5,049 nt of DNA. It comes from Oscillospiraceae bacterium (GTDB lineage Bacteria > Bacillota_A > Clostridia > Oscillospirales > JAAYXM01). Location: positions 1 to 5,049 of the forward strand of contig JAFQVE010000636.1 of assembly GCA_017408185.1 (NCBI GenBank), written 5' to 3'. The position numbers were made by a program, and so were the translations under genes. The notes beneath the pieces were generated by a model. That model made no database searches, was not told the DNA's origin, and was given only the letters and a program-made list of their open reading frames with translations. This document shows positions 1 through 5,049 of this stretch, one piece after another. The stretch's first letter is position 1; each line of letters starts with the position of its first letter.

Positions 1-1716
1 ATCTAACGTAATCGTTCCATCAGTAATTTCCGTAAACGCTGTTCCGTCTTTAATTATAGCATAGCCAGTTGCCTTTGTCGCCGAGATATTATTGGTAATT
101 GTAAACTGAGAATTGTTGGTGGACATTGCTATTTTCTTTTCTCCCTCAGTATTGGTGAGAATAATTCCCTTTTCAACAACATCTGCGCCGTCAAGACCGA
201 TAAACTCAGCCATAATGCTGTCGTTTCCGAGAATGTCAAGGACTATCTTGCGGAGATTTCCACCCATTATCTGCTTTGTATCTCCGTATACTGCCTCTAC
301 CGTGCAATCCTCCCACGGGCAGAAGGTGTATTCTCTGTCTACCGAAACAATCTCCGTAACACCGTTTACGGTTCTTGTCCACCATTTAAAATAGCTCTCG
401 TCGGTGTCATCCTCTGCCGTAAAGGTGACCGAATCTCCGTATTTGACATCACTGCCATTCACTTTGACCGTGAAGTCATTATACTGAGCGACGTATATCG
501 AATCGTTGTGTTTTTTCCATTCTTTTGCATTGCCGTAGCCTGCCATTGAAGGAAGCTCGGGAAGCTCTCCGTTTTCTCCGAGCGTAAGGTCGCTGAGAAG
601 CTGGCCGTTTCCGTTGTAAAACTCAGGCTCCTTTGAGGTCTCAGAATCCGCTTTTTCGTAAACTGCAATGAGGAAGTTGTTTCCATTCTGCGGTTTGTAT
701 TCTTGAATCGTTGCTGTCAGCGAAACTATCTTGTTTGCAGTATCGCTTGTAAGCCCCTTTATCCAATAAAGGAATTTGTATTCGCCGGTTTCGTCAGCTT
801 CAGATGCTGTTACGGCGTATACGCCGTCGCTGTCTTCATCCGTTGCGGAAACAGAAGCGGATATCGTGCTTCCGTCTGTTGCGGCAAAAAGCGGTGCTAT
901 ACTTGCGCTGTGGCTTGCTTCCTCGCTTCCGTCAAGCTCAAATGCGGAAACAACATCCTCCTGTGTTTCTGCCGGAGTAAGGGTGAAGGAGGTGAGATAA
1001 GTTTCAGCTCTATTTGAGTCCTTTCCGCCCGCTGTCCAATCTTTATTTACTCCGTCATCTACAAGAATAAGATAATATTCTCCGGTTTCTGTTATATTCA
1101 CTGAGTTAAGCTCTGCTTTTCCGCTATCTGCTGTTCCGTACATATCAACTCTTCCGAGATGATTTGCAGAAGAACATCTGTTACCAATATAGCTCACTAA
1201 ATTAGTGTTGGTCTTGTTCTTTCTCCATCCTGATACATTATCTTCGTGGGTATCCGATAAATTTTCATCCGGCTGCTTTTTTGCAAAATATACGTTATAT
1301 ATCGGTGCACTTGTTTTCGGAATATATTCCAATGCCGGAACAAATGTACCCCTCTCTGTAACTTCAAGAACGATCGCCGCTGCCAAGTATACATCAGCCT
1401 GGTCTTCTCCACTGACTCTGCCCGTTGTGCTGTTCCAGAAGAGATAACCATCTTTACTCAGTTGCAGAGATTGTGTAAAACTGAACCCCTCAGCGCTCCA
1501 CGCATTGTAACCTGTGTACATAGCTTTTTGCGTTGTTGTTAATACATTCTCATTAGATCCGCCGCTGGTGACCGGATTTCCACTCTCATCCGCATACGCA
1601 TTAAGACTGAACACATATTCGATATTTCCCGATAACTCAGACTCCGCCGCAAATACCGTCGGCAGCGCCGACATAAGAATTGCAATAGCTGTGATAATTG
1701 ATAATAGCTTGTTCAT
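1..1716 (-). CDS. Large exported multidomain protein of unknown function (5' part; C-terminus off window)
   Basis: The frame opens at an ATG at 1714-1716 and stays open for 572 codons to the left edge, so the C-terminus is missing. The start is supported by AAAGGAGA at 1726-1733, 9 nt upstream, and by a signal peptide: MNKLL, a hydrophobic core, then VFA-A near residue 23. Visible layout: a beta-rich domain at about 60-250, rich in aromatics (GYNAW, FVPALEYIP, GEYYLILVDDG); degenerate repeat modules at about 280-354 and 414-478, each with an aromatic W motif and ending in AVY; and a further beta-type region at about 483-572 (AEFIGLDGADVVEKGIIL, then a GYAIIKDGT motif). I recall similar architectures in large surface or secreted proteins of gut Clostridia, some attached to polysaccharide-active domains, but no catalytic motif is present here. 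A carbohydrate-related role is only a guess. No anchor (LPXTG, SLH, dockerin) is visible. It is transcribed away from an AraC-type gene and probably controlled by it. Confidence 0.88.
   Translation of the reverse strand, partial: MNKLLSIITAIAILMSALPTVFAAESELSGNIEYVFSLNAYADESGNPVTSGGSNENVLTTTQKAMYTGYNAWSAEGFSFTQSLQLSKDGYLFWNSTTGRVSGEDQADVYLAAAIVLEVTERGTFVPALEYIPKTSAPIYNVYFAKKQPDENLSDTHEDNVSGWRKNKTNTNLVSYIGNRCSSANHLGRVDMYGTADSGKAELNSVNITETGEYYLILVDDGVNKDWTAGGKDSNRAETYLTSFTLTPAETQEDVVSAFELDGSEEASHSASIAPLFAATDGSTISASVSATDEDSDGVYAVTASEADETGEYKFLYWIKGLTSDTANKIVSLTATIQEYKPQNGNNFLIAVYEKADSETSKEPEFYNGNGQLLSDLTLGENGELPELPSMAGYGNAKEWKKHNDSIYVAQYNDFTVKVNGSDVKYGDSVTFTAEDDTDESYFKWWTRTVNGVTEIVSVDREYTFCPWEDCTVEAVYGDTKQIMGGNLRKIVLDILGNDSIMAEFIGLDGADVVEKGIILTNTEGEKKIAMSTNNSQFTITNNISATKATGYAIIKDGTAFTEITDGTITLD
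1648..1716 (-). other. Signal peptide of the exported protein
   Basis: Residues 1-23 form a short classical Sec signal: a lysine at position 3, a hydrophobic stretch from Leu4 to about Leu18, a helix-breaking proline at 19, and small residues before the likely cut (V-F-A followed by A-E-S). Cleavage one residue later (F-A-A followed by E-S) is equally possible. There is no lipobox cysteine, so it is not a lipoprotein signal. Confidence 0.85.
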
Positions 1717-1725
1717 AGTTAAAAA

Positions 1726-1733
1726 TCTCCTTT
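1726..1733 (-). promoter_or_regulatory. Ribosome binding site of the exported-protein gene
   Basis: The minus strand reads AAAGGAGA here, with 9 nt between it and the ATG at 1716. It is a strong match to the Shine-Dalgarno consensus and fixes the start codon. Confidence 0.85.
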
Positions 1734-1760
1734 TTTTGATATAAAATTCTTTATACCTAA

Positions 1761-1789
1761 ATGATACACGAAGGCAAGCGGGATTTCAA
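1761..1789 (-). promoter_or_regulatory. Sigma-A-type promoter of the exported-protein gene
   Basis: On the minus strand, TTGAAA (1784-1789) and TATCAT (1761-1766) are separated by exactly 17 bp. Each hexamer matches consensus at five of six positions. The predicted transcription start is near 1754, giving a leader of about 38 nt. The direct repeats at 1798-1834 begin 8 bp upstream of the -35 box, a suitable place for an activator. Confidence 0.65.
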
Positions 1790-1797
1790 ACAACAAA

Positions 1798-1834
1798 GGG
1801 GTAAAATATGAACAACCTTGGTGTAAAATATGTA
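1798..1834. repeat. Direct repeat pair, candidate AraC-family operator
   Basis: Two 15-bp copies, at 1798-1812 and 1820-1834, agree at 13 of 15 positions around an identical core GTAAAATATG. Their start-to-start distance is 22 bp, about two turns of the helix, which is typical of AraC/XylS half-sites bound on one face of DNA. They sit between two divergent promoters: 8 bp upstream of the left -35 box and 14 bp upstream of the right -35 box. Binding by the adjacent regulator is inference; the repeat itself is directly visible. Confidence 0.6.
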
Positions 1835-1848
1835 ACATTTCTTTTTTA

Positions 1849-1877
1849 TTGACGAAGTTGTGCAAGTATTGTATAAT
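1849..1877 (+). promoter_or_regulatory. Sigma-A-type promoter of the AraC-family regulator gene
   Basis: TTGACG (1849-1854) and a perfect TATAAT (1872-1877) are separated by 17 bp. Only the last base of the -35 box deviates from consensus. Transcription should start near 1884, leaving a leader of about 20 nt before the GTG at 1905. The promoter looks strong without an activator, which fits either constitutive expression or autorepression through the nearby repeats. Confidence 0.8.
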
Positions 1878-1904
1878 TAATTAAAGAAAGTGAGGCGATA
1901 GGTC

Positions 1905-2861
1905 GTGAACAAACCTGTTTACATTGCGCAAAGACCATATCTCAAAAAGCTTGATTTTTCAATCGGTTCTCTTTGTCACCGACAAAACGATGAAATGCAT
2001 ATGCATAACTTCACGCAAATCTGGTATGTTCTCTCCGGAACACTTGTTCATACTATAGATGATAAAACCTACCTCCAAACTCCCGGCACATGCATAAGCG
2101 TTCCGCCGCATATCGTTCATAACATCGATACCACCACTTCAGAGGACACACCGATAGCAATATCCATAACCTTCAATGATGCTTTCCTGACCTCACGCGG
2201 CTATACCATCTGTTCATATTACGATAAAAACATAATATTCGACAAATACAGAATACCGTGCTTTTATAAATTCCCGGATACGCAGAGGGCTTGGGCTGAT
2301 TCACTCATACGGTCAATGCTTTCAGAGTTTACCGCAACGCCAAAAGCATCCTTTGATGAGCTTGCCAGACTTCTGGCGGATTATTTAAGGCTACTGTGCA
2401 TTAAGTGCGAGGATTCACGCATTACGGATCGTTTTTCAGAGCAGCTTCACGGTATCAACAAGGCGATAGATTTTTTGGAAACACACTATGCCGAAAAGAT
2501 TACGCTGAAGGATTTATGCTCCCTTACGGCAATGACACATCCCGGTTTTACAAAAAAATTCAAATACTTTACAGGTTTTACCTCGATAGAGTACCTTCAT
2601 ATTCTCCGTCTGTCACGAGCAAGAAAGCTTTTAACCTTCAGCGATGACACTTTAGACAAAATCGCCTGGGAAGTAGGCCTTTACGACAAATCACGCCTGA
2701 TACACGCTTTCCGCGAATACTATGGACTTTCCCCTACAGAATACCGTACGCAAAGCCGTGAGCGCGCTTACCGGCTCGACTTTAACACCAAGCCGCGAAC
2801 TGACAAAATTAATAATATGCTGTATGCGCTCGAACAAAACCACGATGAGCCGTCTGTATAA
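1905..2861 (+). CDS. AraC/XylS-family transcriptional regulator
   Basis: The 318-residue protein has the standard two-part layout of ligand-responsive AraC regulators. The N-terminal cupin-like sensor domain spans about 15-95, with histidines at 32, 34, 49, 69 and 72, a YVLSG turn and a PG motif at 60-61. A helical linker covers about 125-180. The C-terminal double helix-turn-helix spans about 184-283. The first HTH covers roughly 199-243 and ends in the usual R..ARKLL. The second carries IAWEVGLYDKSR and finishes with GLSPTEYR. About 35 residues follow the DNA-binding domain, longer than usual. The GTG start is preceded by GAGG at 1892-1895 and lies about 20 nt after the predicted transcription start. 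It is divergent from the exported-protein gene, which it probably controls in response to a small molecule, perhaps a sugar. The ligand cannot be read from the sequence. Confidence 0.93.
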   Translation: MNKPVYIAQRPYLKKLDFSIGSLCHRQNDEMHMHNFTQIWYVLSGTLVHTIDDKTYLQTPGTCISVPPHIVHNIDTTTSEDTPIAISITFNDAFLTSRGYTICSYYDKNIIFDKYRIPCFYKFPDTQRAWADSLIRSMLSEFTATPKASFDELARLLADYLRLLCIKCEDSRITDRFSEQLHGINKAIDFLETHYAEKITLKDLCSLTAMTHPGFTKKFKYFTGFTSIEYLHILRLSRARKLLTFSDDTLDKIAWEVGLYDKSRLIHAFREYYGLSPTEYRTQSRERAYRLDFNTKPRTDKINNMLYALEQNHDEPSV

Positions 2862-2868
2862 CACAATG

Positions 2869-2905
2869 AAGGGATTGCGGAAAGAGTCATTTTCCGCAAT
2901 CCCTT
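2869..2905. terminator. Hairpin between convergent genes, probable bidirectional terminator
   Basis: A perfect 15-bp stem (2869-2883 with 2891-2905) closes a 7-nt loop. It lies 7 bp after the stop of the AraC-family gene and about 24 bp beyond the stop of the convergent rluB gene. The A-rich and T-rich ends of the stem give TTT on exit in the rightward direction and a T-rich but interrupted stretch leftward. The U-tracts are therefore weak, but position and stem strength favour a terminator shared by both transcripts. Confidence 0.75.
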
Positions 2906-2929
2906 TAATGTAACTATAAATTTAGTTAT

Positions 2930-3631
2930 TTACAGTGATTTTAAGTATTTTACTTCGCTTTCGGTTAAGTGGCGCCATCTGCCAGCGGGCATTTTGTCGA
3001 GGGTGAGATCCCCTATTGTTACGCGTTTAAGTCTTAACACCTTGAGATCTGCCGCCTCGCACATACGGCGAATCTGACGGTTACGCCCCTCGCGGATTAT
3101 GATATGCAGAAGTCCCCCGTCGGAATTTTCACGCAGGACATTAACATCCGCAGGCTTTGTTTCTCGCCCGTCAATCACGATTGAGGATTTGAGGGTTGTA
3201 AGCGCAGTTTCAAGATGCCCACGCACCGTTACGATATACCCCTTTGGAATCTCGTGCGACGGATGCGTAAGGCGATAAGTAAGCTCACCGTCATTCGTCA
3301 TAAGGAGCAACCCCTCGGAGTTATAGTCGAGTCTTCCTATCGGGTGGACGCGCGTTCCAACATCGACAAGCTCGCTAACCGTTTTTCTGTCCTTCTCATC
3401 ATCGAGTGTCGTTATATATCCGCGCGGCTTGTTAAGCATAATATAATAGCGTTCTCCGCCGCTTATAACCTTTCCGTTTACTTCTATAACGTCTGCATCG
3501 ACATCTGCCTTGTCACCGAGATACGCAATCTCACCGTTCACACGCACCTTGCCGTCAATAATTAGCTTTTCTGCCGCGCGGCGCGAACACACGCCACAGG
3601 ACGCCATAATTTTCTGAAGTCTTTCCTGCAT
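2930..3631 (-). CDS. rluB: 23S rRNA pseudouridine synthase, RsuA/RluB family
   Basis: The 233-residue protein converts a uridine to pseudouridine in ribosomal RNA. An N-terminal S4 RNA-binding domain covers about residues 1-45 (MQERLQKIMASCGVCSRR, then VRVNG). The catalytic domain follows, with MLNKPRGYITT at about 65-75, GRLDYNSEGLLLMTNDG at about 99-115 holding the catalytic Asp102, and EGRNRQIRRM at about 181-190. This order and length fit the RluB branch, which in characterised bacteria modifies helix 89 near the peptidyl-transferase centre. RsuA is the main alternative, but RluB is the usual member in Firmicutes. I chose the ATG at 3631 because AAGGAG lies 9 nt upstream and the S4 domain starts directly after it. 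An in-frame upstream start at 3688 would add 19 residues overlapping rsmE and lacks such a site. It is the second gene of a pair with rsmE. Confidence 0.93.
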   Translation of the reverse strand: MQERLQKIMASCGVCSRRAAEKLIIDGKVRVNGEIAYLGDKADVDADVIEVNGKVISGGERYYIMLNKPRGYITTLDDEKDRKTVSELVDVGTRVHPIGRLDYNSEGLLLMTNDGELTYRLTHPSHEIPKGYIVTVRGHLETALTTLKSSIVIDGRETKPADVNVLRENSDGGLLHIIIREGRNRQIRRMCEAADLKVLRLKRVTIGDLTLDKMPAGRWRHLTESEVKYLKSL

Positions 3632-3640
3632 TTTATCTTT

Positions 3641-3646
3641 CTCCTT
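3641..3646 (-). promoter_or_regulatory. Ribosome binding site of rluB overlapping the rsmE stop codon
   Basis: The minus strand reads TAAGGAG across the end of rsmE. The TAA (3645-3647) ends rsmE and its last two bases are part of the AAGGAG used by rluB. The ATG follows after 9 nt. Ribosomes finishing rsmE would uncover or occupy this site, so the two genes are probably translationally coupled. Confidence 0.85.
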
Positions 3647-4376
3647 ACCAATCACCAAGTTCATACATAACAGCCGCGCAAACTGCAAGCGGCGCAGTTT
3701 CCGTCCTCATTATGCGCGGACCGAGAGTGACAGTTTTCACGCCGCGATTTCTTGCAACTGCCGCTTCCATATCGTCAAACCCGCCCTCCGTACCGATGAA
3801 TATGCTTATATTTTTCTTATTTTCCGCACAAAGGACGGTGCGGAGTTTGTTTTCAGTCTCACACTCATACGGCATAATAGCAAGAACTTCTTCATTGCAC
3901 ATTTCCGCAAGCGCCTCATCAAACCCAAGCATTTTGCCGATTTCCGGAATAATTCCGCGACCGCACTGCTTTGCCGCCTCTTCGGCAATTTTCTGCCAGC
4001 GTGAGACCTTTTTATCTGCATCGTTAGGACGGCTGACGGCACGCTTTGTTATAACGGGAACAATTTTTGAGATGCCAAGCTCAACGCATTTCTGAACTAT
4101 ATAATCCATTTTATCGCTTTTCGGCATTCCTTGATACAACGTAAGATATATATCTGATTCCGCGCGGTTTTCACCGGACGAGACTATCTCTGCCAAAACT
4201 CTATCCGATGCGATATCGGAAATGCGGCACTCATAATCCGTTTTGCATTTATCACAAACCGTTATCATATCCCCTTCACGTAAACGGAGCACGCGTTGGA
4301 TGTGCTTTACATCCTCGCCCTCTATATATACGGTGCTATCGGTTATCTGATTTTTATCAACAAAAAATCTCGGCAA
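3645..4376 (-). CDS. rsmE: 16S rRNA (uracil-N3)-methyltransferase RsmE
   Basis: The 243-residue protein is a SPOUT-class, S-adenosylmethionine-dependent methyltransferase. It makes m3U at the position equivalent to E. coli 1498 in the decoding region of 16S rRNA. The N-terminal PUA-like domain covers about 1-70 (PRFFV, HIQRVLRLREGD). The knotted C-terminal domain shows KSDKMDYIVQKCVELG (86-101), EEAAKQCGR (132-140), the cofactor loop IGTEGGF (194-200) and LGPRIMRTETA (218-228). The family usually has IGPEGGF; here the proline is threonine. The length is normal. I chose the TTG at 4376 because it gives the family's typical MPRFF start and has AAAAGGAG 9 nt upstream. An ATG at 4403 is in frame but lacks a ribosome binding site and falls in a hairpin. 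It is first of a two-gene operon with rluB, 13 nt apart. Confidence 0.94.
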   Translation of the reverse strand: MPRFFVDKNQITDSTVYIEGEDVKHIQRVLRLREGDMITVCDKCKTDYECRISDIASDRVLAEIVSSGENRAESDIYLTLYQGMPKSDKMDYIVQKCVELGISKIVPVITKRAVSRPNDADKKVSRWQKIAEEAAKQCGRGIIPEIGKMLGFDEALAEMCNEEVLAIMPYECETENKLRTVLCAENKKNISIFIGTEGGFDDMEAAVARNRGVKTVTLGPRIMRTETAPLAVCAAVMYELGDW

Positions 4377-4385
4377 CGAAAAACA

Positions 4386-4393
4386 CTCCTTTT
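4386..4393 (-). promoter_or_regulatory. Ribosome binding site that sets the TTG start of rsmE
   Basis: AAAAGGAG on the minus strand lies 9 nt from the TTG at 4376. No comparable site precedes the in-frame ATG at 4403, so this decides the start. Confidence 0.85.
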
Positions 4394-4395
4394 GA

Positions 4396-4411
4396 TGCAC
4401 CATAAGGTGCA
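4396..4411 (-). other. Small hairpin in the rsmE leader
   Basis: TGCACC and GGTGCA (4396-4401 and 4406-4411) form a perfect 6-bp stem around a 4-nt loop. It lies 2 nt upstream of the rsmE ribosome binding site in the predicted leader RNA. There is no T-tract, so it is not a terminator. It may keep the ribosome binding site exposed or stabilise the transcript, or have no role. Confidence 0.45.
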
Positions 4412-4453
4412 CTTCATACCAAAGACAATTCAATGCGTTTGCTTTGCACACTC

Positions 4454-4482
4454 ATTATAACAAATTTTCACTTCATTTGCAA
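4454..4482 (-). promoter_or_regulatory. Promoter of the rsmE-rluB operon
   Basis: On the minus strand a perfect TATAAT (4454-4459) is preceded by TGT, forming an extended -10. A weaker TTGCAA (4477-4482) sits 17 bp upstream. Transcription should start near 4447, leaving a leader of about 70 nt. The -35 box lies inside the last codons of the LysR-type gene. Confidence 0.7.
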
Positions 4483-5049
4483 TGGTTTAGTTTCCTCAAC
4501 TGCTGTTTTGAGCATTTCAATAAAAAGTTTTGCACGGCGAGTAAGATATTTTCCCTTTTTACGCGCAATTACCGTGCTTCTTCTGACCGTTCCGATGCTC
4601 TTAAACACTACATCATCAGAGAACTGACCGTGCCACGACATTTCCGGAAAAAATGCCACTCCAAGCCCCATCGCGACATATTTTCTGATATAATACGGAT
4701 CATCGCTCTGGATTGCAATATTCGGCACAAAGCCTTCACACAAACGATTTGTTATCGAATACATACTGCTTCCGTCCGGCATCGTTATAAAACGCTCATT
4801 TTTTAAGTCTGAAACAGAAATAGTCGCTTTTCCGGCAAGCGGGTTGTCCTTATGCAAAGCAAGAAGAATGTCCTCTGTCAGGAGTACGGTGGTTTCAAAA
4901 TCGGCATCGGGAAAATATTCATCGCAAATGATGAGATCAAACTCACCGCTTGTGCCGGTGTTATGCTTTATAACAAAGGTTACCTCCGGGTATTTTTGCT
5001 TAAAGCTTTCAATCGCGCGCGTAACAACGCGACGGTTTGTAAGAACAAG
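4468..5049 (-). CDS. LysR-type transcriptional regulator (partial; N-terminus off window)
   Basis: The frame is open from the right edge to a TGA at 4468-4470, giving the last 193 residues of what is normally a protein of about 300. The visible part is the effector-binding domain. It begins with the ligand-domain opening (TNRRV then AIESFKQKYPEVTF), followed by FDLIICDEYFPDADFE, LLALHKDNPLAGK, and the late motif YIRKYVAMGLGVAFFPEMSW. It ends with a basic stretch RRAKLFIEMLKTAVEE. The roughly 100-residue winged-helix DNA-binding domain and the true start lie beyond position 5049. A TTG at 4855-4857 lies within the domain and is not a start. Its target is unknown; LysR regulators often control a divergent neighbour, which would lie to the right. 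It is co-oriented with rsmE (91 nt gap), but that gene has its own promoter and is functionally unrelated. Confidence 0.92.
   Translation of the reverse strand, partial: LVLTNRRVVTRAIESFKQKYPEVTFVIKHNTGTSGEFDLIICDEYFPDADFETTVLLTEDILLALHKDNPLAGKATISVSDLKNERFITMPDGSSMYSITNRLCEGFVPNIAIQSDDPYYIRKYVAMGLGVAFFPEMSWHGQFSDDVVFKSIGTVRRSTVIARKKGKYLTRRAKLFIEMLKTAVEETKPLQMK

Noticed and set aside
703..1447. Plus-strand open frames (703-1017 and 1205-1447) opposite the exported-protein gene
   Set aside because: They lie antisense to a continuous 572-codon frame with signal peptide and ribosome binding site, have no ribosome binding site of their own, and their translations are low-complexity mixes typical of shadow frames.
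459..1451. Minus-strand frames at 459-686 and 1197-1451 as separate genes or a frameshifted copy
   Set aside because: Both are off-frame readings of the exported-protein gene, which I translated codon by codon without finding a stop or frameshift.
1740..1755. 6-bp inverted repeat (TATAAA...TTTATA) near the start of the exported-protein transcript
   Set aside because: The stem is purely A-T and would be unstable; such repeats arise easily in AT-rich intergenic DNA.
1772..1789. Possible CcpA catabolite-repression site overlapping the -35 region of the exported-protein promoter
   Set aside because: TGAAATCC-CGCTTGCC resembles the outer parts of the consensus but the central CG spacing is wrong.
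2911..2928. Second short inverted repeat (TAACTA...TAGTTA) after the main hairpin
   Set aside because: It is only six A-T-rich pairs, much weaker than the adjacent 15-bp stem, with no T-tract.
3632..3688. Upstream start for rluB adding 19 residues
   Set aside because: The extension overlaps the end of rsmE, has no ribosome binding site and precedes the S4 domain that normally begins at the second start.
4415..4417. Possible small upstream ORF starting at this ATG in the rsmE leader
   Set aside because: It has no Shine-Dalgarno sequence and would run out of frame across the rsmE start without a leader-peptide-like composition.
4377..4451. Upstream GTG (4451) or ATG (4403) starts for rsmE
   Set aside because: The first is upstream of the predicted transcription start and the second lacks a ribosome binding site; the family's proteins begin at MPRFF.
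4468..4857. A short stand-alone gene starting at the TTG at 4857
   Set aside because: The same frame is open to the right edge and encodes the expected earlier part of a LysR ligand-binding domain, so this is an internal codon.

Overview
The window looks like a chromosomal segment from a Gram-positive, probably gut-associated member of the Clostridia. The evidence is strong AAGGAG-type ribosome binding sites, a mix of ATG, GTG and TTG starts, close-to-consensus sigma-A promoters with 17-bp spacers, and protein sequences that read like those of uncultured Oscillospirales/Clostridia. This placement is inference from style, not from a marker gene. I see no mobile element, tRNA, rRNA or CRISPR array.

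Left part (1-1716, minus strand): the first 572 residues of a large exported protein that runs off the left edge. It has a signal peptide, an N-terminal beta-rich domain, two or three degenerate repeat modules with a W...AVY signature, and a further beta-type domain. Its function is unknown. Position 1 falls exactly on a codon boundary of this frame, so no stop is visible.

Divergent regulatory region (1717-1904): two well-formed promoters point away from each other. Between them lies a 15-bp direct repeat whose two copies are 22 bp apart, about two helical turns. That is the geometry expected for an AraC-family operator. The rightward promoter drives an AraC/XylS-family regulator (1905-2861). 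The simplest reading is a dedicated regulator controlling the exported protein and perhaps itself.

Right part (2930-5049, minus strand): a perfect 15-bp hairpin (2869-2905) separates the convergent araC-type gene from a two-gene rRNA modification unit. That unit is rsmE (16S rRNA m3U methyltransferase, TTG start at 4376) followed 13 nt later by rluB (23S rRNA pseudouridine synthase, start at 3631). Its own extended -10 promoter overlaps the 3' end of a LysR-type regulator gene, whose DNA-binding half lies beyond the right edge. Intergenic gaps are short and none exceeds 300 bp.

The part most worth attention is the regulator/exported-protein pair with its intergenic repeats. The rsmE-rluB section is conserved housekeeping.
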